This document shows, one piece after another, positions 8,413 through 16,987 of a stretch of DNA of 64,000 bases (positions are counted from its first letter, which is position 1; each line of letters opens with the position of its first letter). The notes under the pieces were generated by a model, which had not been told where the DNA came from, searched no databases, and worked only from the letters and a program-made list of their open reading frames with translations. Location: NCBI RefSeq assembly GCF_014656195.1, contig NZ_BNBY01000022.1, forward strand, positions 24,989 to 88,988, given 5' to 3'. The position numbers were made by a program, and so were the translations under genes. This DNA comes from Kitasatospora xanthocidica (GTDB lineage: Bacteria; Actinomycetota; Actinomycetes; Streptomycetales; Streptomycetaceae).

Positions 8413-9312
8413 TCAGTAGCGGTCGAGGGCCGGGACCTCCGGGGCCGGGGAGCCGGAGGCGCCCAGGGTGGCGTCGTAGGCCTTCTTCCAGTCGCCGTTG
8501 TCCTCGTGGGCCTTCAGGGCGTCGCTGATGGCGTTGCGCAGCACCGCGTCGTCCTTGTTGAGGCCGACGCCGTAGTTCTCCTTGGTGAACGGCTTGCCGA
8601 CGACCTTGAGCTTGCCGGCGTACTTGGAGGCGTAGCCCTTGAGGATGGCGTCGTCGGTGGTGACGGCGTCGACCTCGCCGGAGAGGAGCTTCTCGACGCA
8701 GGCCGAGTAGGTGTCGAACTGCGTGATCTTCGGGCTGTACTGCTGGATGTTCTTGATCGAGGTCGAGCCGGTGGCGGTGCAGACGTTCTTGCCGTTGACG
8801 CTCTCCGCCCCGGTGATCGTCGTGTTGTCCTGCTTCACCAGGAGGTCCTGGCCGGCGATGTAGTACGGGCCGGCGAAGGAGACGGTCTTCTTGCGCTCGT
8901 CGTTGATGCTGTAGGTGCCGACGTAGAAGTCGATCTGGCCCTTGGCGATGGCGGGCTCGCGCTGCGAGGAGACCAGGGTCTGCCACTTGATCTGCTGCGG
9001 GGTGAAGCCGAGGTCGGCGGCGATCATCTTGGCGACCTCGATGTCGAAGCCGCTGCGGTCGCCGCTGGCGACGTCCTCCCAGCCGAGGTTCGGCTGGTCG
9101 GCCTTGGCGCCGATGATCAGCTGGCCGCGCTTCTTGGCCTCCGCGATGATCGGGGAGTCGACCTTGGCGTCGGTCTTGACCGTGTAGGTCGGGAGCTTCG
9201 GGGCGTCGCTCGCGGTGGCGGCGGCGCCGGGGGTGCCGTCCTTGCCGCAGGCGGCGGTGGCGGTGAGCGCGACGGCACAGAGCGCGACGGCGAGGGTGCG
9301 GGAAGTCCTCAT
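8413..9312 (-). CDS. gluB: Glutamate-binding lipoprotein GluB
   Basis: A 299-residue extracellular substrate-binding protein (SBP_bac_3 family) that would capture glutamate or a related amino acid for GluCD. A lipoprotein signal peptide runs from MRTSRTLAVALCAVALTATA to the lipobox cysteine in TAACGKD. The family signature GFDIEVAKMIAADLGF (about residues 110-125) and YGVGLNKDDAVLRNAISDAL near the C-terminus are present. ATG 9312 is chosen because it begins the signal peptide directly; the frame extends 22 codons upstream without signal features. It is separated from gluA by 130 bp, the largest gap in the operon. Confidence 0.93.
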   Translation of the reverse strand: MRTSRTLAVALCAVALTATAACGKDGTPGAAATASDAPKLPTYTVKTDAKVDSPIIAEAKKRGQLIIGAKADQPNLGWEDVASGDRSGFDIEVAKMIAADLGFTPQQIKWQTLVSSQREPAIAKGQIDFYVGTYSINDERKKTVSFAGPYYIAGQDLLVKQDNTTITGAESVNGKNVCTATGSTSIKNIQQYSPKITQFDTYSACVEKLLSGEVDAVTTDDAILKGYASKYAGKLKVVGKPFTKENYGVGLNKDDAVLRNAISDALKAHEDNGDWKKAYDATLGASGSPAPEVPALDRY

Positions 9313-9442
9313 GAGGGCTGTTCTCCTGGGGCTGGGCCGCGGTCGCAACCGGGCTCTGGCGTCTGGAAGTTCGTGCACGGGCAGGGCCGGTCGGCACAGT
9401 CGCCGGTGGCGGCCCGTGTGGTCTGGAGACGTCCGGTGGGCG

Positions 9443-10216
9443 TCAGTGGTGCAGGATCTTCGAGAGGAAGTCCTTGGCGCGCTCGGAGCGCGGCGCGGTG
9501 AAGAAGGCGTCCGGGGTGTTCTGCTCGACGATCTTGCCGTCGGCCATGAACAGCACGCGGTTGGCGGCGGAGCGGGCGAAGCCCATCTCGTGGGTGACCA
9601 CGACCATCGTCATGCCGTCCGCGGCCAGCTGGCGCATGACCTCCAGCACCTCGTTGACCATCTCCGGGTCGAGGGCCGAGGTGGGCTCGTCGAAGAGCAT
9701 CACCTTGGGCTTCATCGCCAGCGCCCGGGCGATCGCCACGCGCTGCTGCTGGCCGCCGGAGAGCTGGGCCGGGAACTTGTCGGCCTGCGCGGCGACGCCG
9801 ACGCGCTCCAGCAGTCCGCGGGCGGTCTTCTCGGCCTCCGGGCGGGGCACCTTGCGCACCTTGACCTGGCCGATGACCACGTTCTCCAGCACGGTCTTGT
9901 GCGCGAACAGGTTGAAGCTCTGGAACACCATGCCGACCTCGGCGCGCAGCCGGGCCAGCTCCTTGCCCTCGGCGGGCAGCGGCCGGCCGTCGATGGTGAT
10001 CGCGCCGGAGTCGATGGTCTCCAGCCGGTTGATCGTCCGGCAGAGCGTGGACTTCCCCGAGCCGGACGGGCCGATCAGCACGACCACCTCGCCCTGGGCG
10101 ATCGAGAGGTCGATGTCCTGCAGCACGTGCAGCGCGCCGTAGTGCTTGTTGACGTTGCTCAGCACGACCAGTGGGGCGGCTGCGGGGGTGGAGTCCTGGA
10201 CCGGGCTCTCGGTCAT
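9443..10216 (-). CDS. gluA: Glutamate-type ABC transporter ATP-binding protein GluA
   Basis: A 257-residue ATPase powering the GluBCD importer. It shows Walker [11 protein letters not shown], the Q-loop in [18 protein letters not shown], the signature [15 protein letters not shown], Walker [13 protein letters not shown] and the switch histidine in [10 protein letters not shown]. The start at ATG 10216 (MTESPVQDS) has an AGGGAG ribosome site; an in-frame start at 10282 would extend into the regulatory palindromes. It is the promoter-proximal gene of the cluster, divergent from the two-component system. Confidence 0.95.
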   Translation of the reverse strand: MTESPVQDSTPAAAPLVVLSNVNKHYGALHVLQDIDLSIAQGEVVVLIGPSGSGKSTLCRTINRLETIDSGAITIDGRPLPAEGKELARLRAEVGMVFQSFNLFAHKTVLENVVIGQVKVRKVPRPEAEKTARGLLERVGVAAQADKFPAQLSGGQQQRVAIARALAMKPKVMLFDEPTSALDPEMVNEVLEVMRQLAADGMTMVVVTHEMGFARSAANRVLFMADGKIVEQNTPDAFFTAPRSERAKDFLSKILHH

Positions 10217-10253
10217 CGCGCCTGCTCCCTCTGTGTATCGAATCGTGCCTACC

Positions 10254-10278
10254 TGAGAAGTCTCAACTCCCTTGGGAG
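10254..10278. promoter_or_regulatory. Two adjacent small palindromes upstream of gluA
   Basis: TGAGAAGTCTCA (10254-10265) and CTCCCTTGGGAG (10267-10278) are perfect 12-bp palindromes one base apart, 38-62 bp upstream of the gluA start. They could be an operator pair or leader hairpins. The rest of the 391-bp gap between gluA and the response regulator shows no gene. Confidence 0.4.
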
Positions 10279-10551
10279 GCAATGGTGGTGCGAATCCGGG
10301 AGCCGCGACCGGCGGAGCCGCAGCCCCCGGTGGGCCGACCTTAGGAGCCGTGACGGCACCCCGTCAGCCGATCTGAGCGGAACTTGAGGATCACGAAACG
10401 GCCACACGGTGCGCGCGCACTGTTCGCACGGGTGCCGACGGGGCATGTCACAGCGGGAATCCGCGCCGGCGCTCCCCGTCCCCCACGAGCCCGGTGCGAG
10501 GTCGAACCTGGCGTCGGGCCGTCCGCTGGCTCATACTGCGCAGGACCGGAC

Positions 10552-10584
10552 CGGACCGATCGGTCCGATGATCACCGGTGATCA
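10552..10584. promoter_or_regulatory. Two adjacent 16-bp palindromes upstream of the response regulator
   Basis: CGGACCGATCGGTCCG (10552-10567) and TGATCACCGGTGATCA (10569-10584) are both perfect and are separated by one base. They end just before the ribosome site GGAAGGAGGA (10591-10600). The likeliest role is an operator for autoregulation or for another dimeric regulator. Confidence 0.5.
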
Positions 10585-10607
10585 CGTGGGGGAAGGAGGA
10601 GAACAGG

Positions 10608-11366
10608 ATGCGACTGCTGCTCGTCGAGGACGACGAACGCGTGGCCGCCGCGCTGGTCGCGGTACTGGGCCGGCACGGCTTCCAGGTCCGGCACGCCCGC
10701 AGCGGGCACGAGGCGCTCGACGCCCTGGTGCCGGACGGAAACGAGCCGTACCGGGTGGTGCTGCTCGACCTCGGGCTGCCCGATCGCGACGGCTTCGAGG
10801 TGTGCAGCCGGATCAGGGCCGGCAGCGGCGTCCCGGTGATCATGGTCACCGCCCGCGCCGACGTCCGCTCCCGGATCCACGGCCTCAACCTGGGCGCCGA
10901 CGACTACGTCACCAAGCCGTACGACATGGGAGAGCTGCTCGCCCGCATCCACGCCGTCGCCCGCCGCGGCGCCGCCCCCTCCGTGGTGCCGGTGCCCGCG
11001 CCCGACGCCGTACCGCAGCAGCGCGGCCCGCTGGAGTCCCGCGGCATCCGGATCGACCGGGAGCGCCGCCGGGTCAGCGTGGACGGCCGCGACGTGCCGC
11101 TCACCCGCAAGGAGTTCGACCTGCTCGCCCTGCTCGCGCAGAGCCCGGGCGTGGTCTACCGGCGCGAGCAGATCTTCAGCGAGGTCTGGCGCAGCGGCTG
11201 GGAGGGCAACGGGCGCACCCTGGAGGTCCACATCGGCTCGCTGCGCAACAAGCTCGCGCTGCCCGGCCTGGTCGAGGCCGTCCGCGGCGTCGGCTACCGG
11301 CTGATCCCCGAGTGCCCGGCGGCCACCCCGGCGGACCAGGCCCCGAACGCCCCCGCGGAGCACTGA
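10608..11366 (+). CDS. OmpR/PhoB-type response regulator
   Basis: A 252-residue two-component response regulator. The receiver domain (about residues 1-120) has the acidic pair in LLVEDDERVA, the phospho-acceptor Asp in LLDLGLPDRDGFEV, the Thr in VIMVTAR and Lys in DDYVTKPYD. The C-terminal winged helix shows LTRKEFDLLALLAQ, RTLEVHIGSLRNKL and VRGVGYRLIPE. ATG 10608 is supported by a strong ribosome site 8 nt upstream. It is followed 6 bp later by the kinase gene, with which it forms an operon. The two palindromes directly upstream are candidate targets for its own binding. Confidence 0.93.
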   Translation: MRLLLVEDDERVAAALVAVLGRHGFQVRHARSGHEALDALVPDGNEPYRVVLLDLGLPDRDGFEVCSRIRAGSGVPVIMVTARADVRSRIHGLNLGADDYVTKPYDMGELLARIHAVARRGAAPSVVPVPAPDAVPQQRGPLESRGIRIDRERRRVSVDGRDVPLTRKEFDLLALLAQSPGVVYRREQIFSEVWRSGWEGNGRTLEVHIGSLRNKLALPGLVEAVRGVGYRLIPECPAATPADQAPNAPAEH

Positions 11367-11372
11367 CCGCAC

Positions 11373-12797
11373 GTGCGCACCCGCCTGCTCGGCATCCTGA
11401 TCGCCCTCATGCTCTGCGTCCTGGCAGCCCTGGGGCTGCCGCTCGCGGCGGCGGTCGCGGCGGCCGAGCAGACCAAGGTGGTCGTCGACCGGCTCGACGA
11501 CGCCGCGCGGTTCGCCCAGGACCTGCCCACCTCCGGCGCCAACGACGCCGCCCGCAAGGGCGAGCCCGAACCCGCCCCCGGGGACCTCAGCCGGCAGCAC
11601 TCGATCGACGCCGAGGTCAACCGCTACTTCGACCTGTACGGCGTACGGCTGGGCATCTTCCAGCGCGACGGCCTGCCGATCGCCGCCGCGCCCGCGAACT
11701 GGCGGGTGCCCGCCGCCGGCTGGGGCGCCCAGGCCTTCCAGGAGGCGCTGGACGGGCGGCGCAGCCACAACCCGCCGCAGGTCTGGCCCTGGACCCCGGA
11801 CCGCACGATCACCGTCGCCGCCCCCGTGGTGCGCGACGGCGACGTGGTGGCGGTGGTGCTGAGCGAGTCCCCGACCGGGGCGCTGAGCACCCGGGTGCTG
11901 CACAAGTGGCTGGTGCTCGTCACCGGCGAGGCCGCCGCGATGATCGTCGCCGTCCTGCTGGCCGTCCGGCTCACCGAGTGGGTGCTGCGCCCGGTGCGCA
12001 CCCTGGACCGGGCCACCCACGACATCGCCACCGGCCGGATGGCCGCCCGGGTCGCCCCCGGCGGCGGACCGCCCGAGCTGCAGCGGCTGGCCCGCTCGTT
12101 CAACGAGATGGCGGACCACGTGGTGCTCGCGATGGACCAGCAGAAGGCCTTCGTCGCGGACGCCTCGCACCAGCTGCGCAACCCGCTCTCGGCGCTGCTG
12201 CTGCGGGTCGAGCTGCTCGGCCTGGAGCTGCCCGAGGGCCACGAGGAGGAGCTCAGCGGCGTCCGCGAGGAGGGCACCCGGCTGGCCCGGGTGCTGGACG
12301 ACCTGCTCGGGCTGGCCACCGCCGAGCACGCCCGCCCCGAGCCGGAGCGCACCGACCTCGCCGAGCTCACCCTGGCCCGGATGGACGCCTGGCGGCCGGT
12401 CGCCGAGCGGAGCGGGATCGCGCTGCGCTGGGAGGGCCCGGCGCTGGCCATCGGCATGGCCGACCCGATCGGCTTCGGCTCCGCCCTGGACGCCGTGGTG
12501 GACAACGCGATCAAGTTCAGCCCGGCCGGCGGCGAGGTGCGGGTGCGGGTCGCGGTCCGCCGGGACGAGGTCGCGGTGACCGTCGTCGACGCCGGGCCAG
12601 GCCTCACCGAGGACGAGCTGTCCCGGGCCGGCGACCGGTTCTGGCGCAGCCCGCGGCACCAGAACGTGGACGGCTCCGGGCTGGGCCTGTCCATCGCCCG
12701 CACCCTGCTGGCGGCCGGCGGCGGCTCGCTCGCCTTCGCACCGGTCAAGCCGACCGGGCTCGCGGTGACGCTGGCGGTGCCGCGGCCGGAGAAGTGA
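11373..12797 (+). CDS. HAMP-containing sensor histidine kinase
   Basis: A 474-residue membrane sensor kinase partnered with the preceding regulator. One helix lies at about residues 4-30, an extracytoplasmic region of about 150 residues follows, the second helix (LVLVTGEAAAMIVAVLLAV) lies near 180-200, then HAMP. The H-box is FVADASHQLRNPLSALLL with Gln where Glu is classical, a variant frequent in actinobacterial kinases. The ATPase motifs are DNAIKFSP (N-box), DAGPGL (G1) and GSGLGLSIA (G2). The GTG start follows the regulator stop by 6 bp. The ligand is unknown; the convergent TAXI binding protein is a candidate partner. Confidence 0.92.
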   Translation: MRTRLLGILIALMLCVLAALGLPLAAAVAAAEQTKVVVDRLDDAARFAQDLPTSGANDAARKGEPEPAPGDLSRQHSIDAEVNRYFDLYGVRLGIFQRDGLPIAAAPANWRVPAAGWGAQAFQEALDGRRSHNPPQVWPWTPDRTITVAAPVVRDGDVVAVVLSESPTGALSTRVLHKWLVLVTGEAAAMIVAVLLAVRLTEWVLRPVRTLDRATHDIATGRMAARVAPGGGPPELQRLARSFNEMADHVVLAMDQQKAFVADASHQLRNPLSALLLRVELLGLELPEGHEEELSGVREEGTRLARVLDDLLGLATAEHARPEPERTDLAELTLARMDAWRPVAERSGIALRWEGPALAIGMADPIGFGSALDAVVDNAIKFSPAGGEVRVRVAVRRDEVAVTVVDAGPGLTEDELSRAGDRFWRSPRHQNVDGSGLGLSIARTLLAAGGGSLAFAPVKPTGLAVTLAVPRPEK

Positions 12798-12833
12798 CGG
12801 CGGCGGGCGGTACGGCGGGCGCTACGGTGGCCG

Positions 12834-13853
12834 CTACGGCTTGACCGAGCGGTAGTAGCGCGCCGCGCCCGTGTGCAGGGGGAGCGGGTCGGTGTAGACG
12901 GCGGTGCGCAGGTCGACCAGCTGGGCGGCGTGCACCTGGGCGCCGATCTGGTCGCGACTGTCGATCACCGCCCGGGTCATGCCCTCGACCAGGCCCGGGT
13001 CCACGTCGTCCCGGGTGATCAGCAGGTTGGGCACGGCCATCGTCGCGACCGCGTCCTTGGGCTCGGCGTTCGGGTAGGTGCCCTTGGGCATGGTGGCCGC
13101 CCGGTACGCGTCGATGCCGCCGCCCTCCGCCTTGTGCAGCGCCTCGGACAGGTCGTTCAGCGGCACGATCCGGATCTTGACGTGGTCGGAGAGGTCGGTG
13201 AGCGCGCTGGTGGGCAGGCCGCCGGACCAGAAGAAGGCGTCCAGCTGGCCCGCGCGCAGCGCGTCGGCGGCCTCGCCGACCCCGGCCGGGACCGCGACGA
13301 CGTCGTGCTCGGGGTTCAGCCCGGCGGCGGTCAGCAGCCGCTTGGTCACCAGGTTCACCCCGGACTGCTTCAGGCCGACGCCGACCCGCAGGCCCTTGAG
13401 GTCGGCCGTGCGGTGCACCGGGGAGGAGGCCGGGACGACCAGCTGCAGGTAGTCGTCGTAGAGCCGGGCGATCGCCCGCAGCCGGTCCTTGCCGGGACCC
13501 TGGTAGTCGGCGACCGCGTCGGCGGTGGCGATCGCGAAGGTGTCCCGGCCGGTGATCACCCGGGTGAGGTTGTCTATCGAGCCCTCGGTGTTGTCCAGGG
13601 CCAGCCGCACCCCCGGCATCGTCCCGGAGACGTGCGTCTGCAGCAGCTGCCCGTACCGGTCGTAGACGCCGCGCTGCACGCCGGTGGCGAAGCGGACCTC
13701 CCCGCGCGGGTACCCGGGCGAGCGGCCCGCCGACAGCCACCAGCCGCCGAACCCGGCGACCAGCAGCACCAGCACCAGCACCGTCCGCCACAGCGGGCTG
13801 CGGGCCGCGGTGCGGACGGCGGCGCCGAGACGTGACGGGGTGGTGGGGGTCAT
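12834..13853 (-). CDS. TAXI-type TRAP transporter solute-binding protein
   Basis: A 339-residue TAXI family binding protein. An N-terminal membrane anchor or uncleaved signal ([20 protein letters not shown], about residues 25-45) is followed by the fold start [17 protein letters not shown]. Family landmarks include [17 protein letters not shown] and [22 protein letters not shown] proteins normally feed 4TM-12TM fused TRAP permeases with carboxylates, yet none is encoded in the window. The gene is convergent with the kinase, 36 bp apart. It may serve a transporter encoded elsewhere or present ligand to the sensor kinase; the second is speculation from position. Confidence 0.85.
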   Translation of the reverse strand: MTPTTPSRLGAAVRTAARSPLWRTVLVLVLLVAGFGGWWLSAGRSPGYPRGEVRFATGVQRGVYDRYGQLLQTHVSGTMPGVRLALDNTEGSIDNLTRVITGRDTFAIATADAVADYQGPGKDRLRAIARLYDDYLQLVVPASSPVHRTADLKGLRVGVGLKQSGVNLVTKRLLTAAGLNPEHDVVAVPAGVGEAADALRAGQLDAFFWSGGLPTSALTDLSDHVKIRIVPLNDLSEALHKAEGGGIDAYRAATMPKGTYPNAEPKDAVATMAVPNLLITRDDVDPGLVEGMTRAVIDSRDQIGAQVHAAQLVDLRTAVYTDPLPLHTGAARYYRSVKP

Positions 13854-13879
13854 GCAGGGATACTGCCAGGCGCTCCGGC

Positions 13880-13990
13880 GGAACGGGAGGGGAACGGGCC
13901 GGGGAAAGCTCCGGGGAAGGGCGGGGAGGGGCTGCGGAGGGAGCGGGGAGAGGTCGGGGAGCTGCCGGGGAGGGGCGGGGGAGTTTCCCG
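13880..13990 (+). other. Purine-rich G-run tract upstream of miaB
   Basis: The plus strand is dominated by GGGG runs broken by AA, GA or C (for example GGGGAAGGGCGGGGAGGGG). It lies between the divergent TAXI gene and miaB and could form G-quadruplexes. A -10-like TACCCT at about 14036-14041, only 6 bp before the miaB GTG, suggests a leaderless or nearly leaderless miaB transcript. Confidence 0.4.
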
Positions 13991-14047
13991 GAACGGACGG
14001 GGCCCGCTCCGGGAAAAGCGCTTCGCGGCTGCCCGTACCCTGGTCTG

Positions 14048-15550
14048 GTGAGCGGTGAGAGCGGATTGAAGAGCTACAAGGTCGTCACGCACGGCTGTCA
14101 GATGAACGTCCACGACTCCGAGCGGCTGTCCGGGCTGCTGGAGGAGGCGGGCTACGTCAAGGCCGGGCCCGAGGGCGACCCGGACCTGGTGGTGTTCAAC
14201 ACCTGCGCGGTGCGCGAGAACGCCGACAACAAGCTGTACGGCAACCTCGGCCAGCTGGCGCCGGTCAAGACCCGCCACAAGGGCATGCAGATCGCCGTCG
14301 GCGGCTGCCTGGCCCAGAAGGACCGCGACACCATCGTCACCCGCGCCCCCTGGGTCGACGTGGTGTTCGGCACCCACAACATCGGGCACCTGCCCGCACT
14401 GCTGGAGCGGGCCGCGATCGAGAAGAAGGCCCAGGTCGAGATCCTCGAATCGCTGGAGACCTTCCCCTCCACCCTGCCGACCCGCCGCGACTCCGCGTAC
14501 GCCGCCTGGGTCTCGATCTCGGTCGGCTGCAACAACACCTGCACCTTCTGCATCGTCCCCGCCCTGCGCGGCAAGGAGGAGGACCGCCGCCCCGGCGACG
14601 TCCTCGCCGAGATCGAGGCGCTGGTGGACGAGGGCGTCATCGAGGTGACCCTGCTCGGCCAGAACGTCAACGCCTACGGCTCCGACCTGGGCGACCGCGA
14701 GGCCTTCTCCAAGCTGCTGCGCGCCGCCGGGCAGATCGAGGGCCTGGAGCGGATCCGCTTCACCTCGCCGCACCCGCGCGACTTCACCGACGACGTGATC
14801 GCCGCGATGGCAGAGACCCCGACCGTGATGCACCAGCTGCACATGCCGCTGCAGTCCGGCTCCGACCGGGTGCTCAAGGCGATGCGCCGCTCCTACCGGC
14901 AGGAGCGTTTCCTCGGGATCATCAGATCGGTCCGCGAGGCGATGCCCGACGCGGCGATCTCCACCGACATCATCGTGGGCTTCCCCGGCGAGACCGAGGA
15001 GGACTTCGAGGAGACGATGCACACCGTCCGCGAGGCCCGCTTCACCAACGCCTTCACCTTCCAGTACTCCAAGCGCCCCGGGACCCCGGCGGCGGAAATG
15101 GAGGACCAGGTGCCGAAGGAGGTCGTGCAGGCCCGCTACGACCGGCTGATCGCCCTCCAGGAGGAGATCTCCTGGGAGGAGAACAAGAAGCAGGTCGGCC
15201 GCACCCTGGAGATCCTGGTCGCCGAGGGCGAGGGCAAGAAGGACGACCAGACCCGGCGGCTCTCCGGGCGCGCGCCCGACAACCGCCTGGTGCACTTCAG
15301 CAAGCCCGAGGAGCCGGTGCGCCCGGGCGACATGGTGACCGTCGAGATCACCTACGCCGCCCCGCACCACCTGCTGGCCGAGGGCCCGGCGCTCTCGGTG
15401 CGCCGCACCCGGGCCGGCGACGCCTGGGAGAAGCGCCAGGCCAAGCCCGCCGCCAAGCCGGCCGGCGTGATGCTCGGCCTGCCGTCCATCGGCGCCCCGG
15501 CCGCGCTGCCGCTCGCCGCGCCGGCGGGCGGGGCCTGCTGCGGCGACTGA
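14048..15550 (+). CDS. miaB: tRNA-2-methylthio-N6-dimethylallyladenosine synthase MiaB
   Basis: MiaB is a radical-SAM methylthiotransferase that adds a methylthio group to i6A37 of tRNAs reading UNN codons; the i6A substrate is made by MiaA (16988-17947). The 500-residue product has three N-terminal cluster cysteines in [15 protein letters not shown] and VGGCLAQ, the radical-SAM motif CNNTCTFC at about residue 160, and a C-terminal TRAM domain ([12 protein letters not shown] onward). It ends in GGACCGD, a cysteine pair often seen in streptomycete MiaB. GTG 14048 is the first start giving direct homology; the frame is open upstream only through G-rich DNA. Confidence 0.96.
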   Translation: MSGESGLKSYKVVTHGCQMNVHDSERLSGLLEEAGYVKAGPEGDPDLVVFNTCAVRENADNKLYGNLGQLAPVKTRHKGMQIAVGGCLAQKDRDTIVTRAPWVDVVFGTHNIGHLPALLERAAIEKKAQVEILESLETFPSTLPTRRDSAYAAWVSISVGCNNTCTFCIVPALRGKEEDRRPGDVLAEIEALVDEGVIEVTLLGQNVNAYGSDLGDREAFSKLLRAAGQIEGLERIRFTSPHPRDFTDDVIAAMAETPTVMHQLHMPLQSGSDRVLKAMRRSYRQERFLGIIRSVREAMPDAAISTDIIVGFPGETEEDFEETMHTVREARFTNAFTFQYSKRPGTPAAEMEDQVPKEVVQARYDRLIALQEEISWEENKKQVGRTLEILVAEGEGKKDDQTRRLSGRAPDNRLVHFSKPEEPVRPGDMVTVEITYAAPHHLLAEGPALSVRRTRAGDAWEKRQAKPAAKPAGVMLGLPSIGAPAALPLAAPAGGACCGD

Positions 15551-15585
15551 CGGCCTGCTTCCGGCTCGGTGCGGTGAGAGCCGCG

Positions 15586-15732
15586 CCGAGCCGAAGGGGC
15601 GCGCCGGTGCCGAAAGCGAGGAGCGAGGAGGCCCGAGACGGGGGTCCCCCCGGCCGAAGGCTGGGGGAGAGGGCCTTGGAGCGACGACCGTCGGCACCGG
15701 GCCAAGAGCGCCCCGGAGGCGAGCGCGCGAGT
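15586..15732. repeat. Interspersed inverted-repeat element, copy A
   Basis: Outer arms contain CCGGTGCCGA (15604-15613) and its exact complement TCGGCACCGG (15691-15700), flanked by GGGGCGCG and GAGCGCCCC. Between them lies a G5/C5 hairpin segment with CCGGCCGAAGGC (about 15641-15666). The same arms recur at 18708-18804, and the inner segment recurs at 26949-27008. It occupies the gap between miaB and the LigB-like gene and may act as a transcription terminator. Confidence 0.7.
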
Positions 15733-15778
15733 CACAGCTTCTGCGGGGCCGCCGTTCCCGTTGGCTAGAGTGATCCAC

Positions 15779-16486
15779 ATGCTGGTAGCCGCCGCCGTGT
15801 GCCCCTGTCCGCCGCTGCTCGTCCCGGAGGTCGCCGCCGGGGCGGCGGCCGAGCTGGACGCGCTGCGCGCCGCCTGCGACGAGGCGCTGGCGGCACTGGT
15901 CGCGGCCGAGCCGGAGCTGGTCGTGGTGGTCGGCACCGGGCCGGAGGCCGAGGTGTGGACCGAGGGCGGGGCCGGCTCCTTCCGCCGCTACGGGGTGCCG
16001 CTGGTCGCCAAGCTGCCCGGTGACCGGGTCGAGGGGCCGGAGCTGGCGCCCTCGCTGACCGTCGGCGCCTGGCTGCTGGAGCGCGCCGGGGTGACCCTGC
16101 CCACGCACGCCTGCGCGGTGCCCGCCGACGCCCCGGCCGACCGGATGCTCGGCCTCGGCCAGGGCCTGGCCGGGCTCGCCGACCGGGTCGCCCTGCTGGT
16201 GCTCGGCGACGGCAGCGCCTGCCGCTCGGTGAAGGCGCCCGGCTACCTGGACGAGCGGGCCGAGGACTTCGACGCCGCCCTGGCCGCCGCCCTGGGCGCG
16301 GCCGACCCGGCGGCGCTGGCCGCCCTGGACGCGGGCCTGGCCGCCGAGCTCAAGGCCGAGGGCCGGGCGCCCTGGCAGGTGCTGGCCGGCGCCGCGGAGG
16401 GCGCCGGCCTCACCGGGCGGCTGGGCTACCAGGACGCGCCGTACGGCGTCGGGTACTTCGTGGCGAGCTGGGCCCAGGGGGCCTAG
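15779..16486 (+). CDS. LigB-like class III extradiol dioxygenase-fold protein
   Basis: A 235-residue protein beginning MLVAAAVCPCPPLLVPEVAAG, resembling the LigB / class III extradiol ring-cleavage dioxygenase fold widespread as a conserved streptomycete protein next to miaB and miaA. The PCPPLLVPE loop and VVVVGTGPEAE are the clearest family features. A full metal-ligand set cannot be confirmed by eye, so activity is uncertain. ATG 15779 is preferred; GTG 15770 is possible. A -10-like TAGAGT at 15766-15771 would make the ATG almost leaderless. No ring-degradation genes are nearby, so a housekeeping role is more likely. Confidence 0.7.
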   Translation: MLVAAAVCPCPPLLVPEVAAGAAAELDALRAACDEALAALVAAEPELVVVVGTGPEAEVWTEGGAGSFRRYGVPLVAKLPGDRVEGPELAPSLTVGAWLLERAGVTLPTHACAVPADAPADRMLGLGQGLAGLADRVALLVLGDGSACRSVKAPGYLDERAEDFDAALAAALGAADPAALAALDAGLAAELKAEGRAPWQVLAGAAEGAGLTGRLGYQDAPYGVGYFVASWAQGA

Positions 16487-16545
16487 CCGGTCCCTGGCGG
16501 GTTCCGGTCGGGTTCCTGGCGGGCCCCGGTCGGGCCCCCGGCGGG

Positions 16546-16791
16546 TCAGGACTTCGGGGGCTGTCCCGGCTCGCCCGGCTTCGGCTTGTGCGCGAAGTCG
16601 TCGACGGCGTGCTTGGCCTTGCCGGCGCCGTGCTCGATCTTGTCGCTGTACTTGCCCTTGGTCGCCTTGTCGATCGCGCCGCCGGCCTTGTCCACGGCCT
16701 TCTCGATCTGGTCGCTGTGCTTGCCGGCCAGCTCGCTCGCCTTCTCCTTGAGCTCCTCGGCCTTGCCCTTGAGGTTGTCCATCAGACCCAT
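16546..16791 (-). CDS. MT0933/Rv0909-like small antitoxin-family protein
   Basis: An 81-residue, lysine-rich helical protein: MGLMDNLKGKAEELKEKASE..., with a repeat of KxxGxIDKATKGKYSDKIEHGAGKAK. This matches the MT0933-like (Rv0909-type) family annotated as type II antitoxins in mycobacteria, and also looks like CsbD-type stress proteins. No toxin gene is adjacent; Rv0910-type partners are absent. The name should therefore be read as a family label, not as proof of a toxin-antitoxin pair. It is convergent with the LigB-like gene and divergent from miaA, with 196 bp to the miaA start. Confidence 0.75.
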   Translation of the reverse strand: MGLMDNLKGKAEELKEKASELAGKHSDQIEKAVDKAGGAIDKATKGKYSDKIEHGAGKAKHAVDDFAHKPKPGEPGQPPKS

Positions 16792-16987
16792 GGCGGTCTC
16801 ACCCTTCCCTGTCGTCCGTCCATCCCCGTCCCCTGCACAACGTCCGCGCTCGGCGAAGCGTTCGCAAACCGGGCGCCAACTGGGAAAACGTCCGGAAACG
16901 GTCCGGAGAACAGTCATATCGTCGCGCAGCTCCGGGCGACCGGCAGCCCGGTCCCCGTCCCCGCCGCGGTTTTGCGAGACTGGAGCG

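Noticed and set aside
16546-16791. Toxin-antitoxin locus
   Set aside because: The small protein matches an antitoxin-labelled family, but no toxin gene is adjacent on either strand; the flanking genes are housekeeping.
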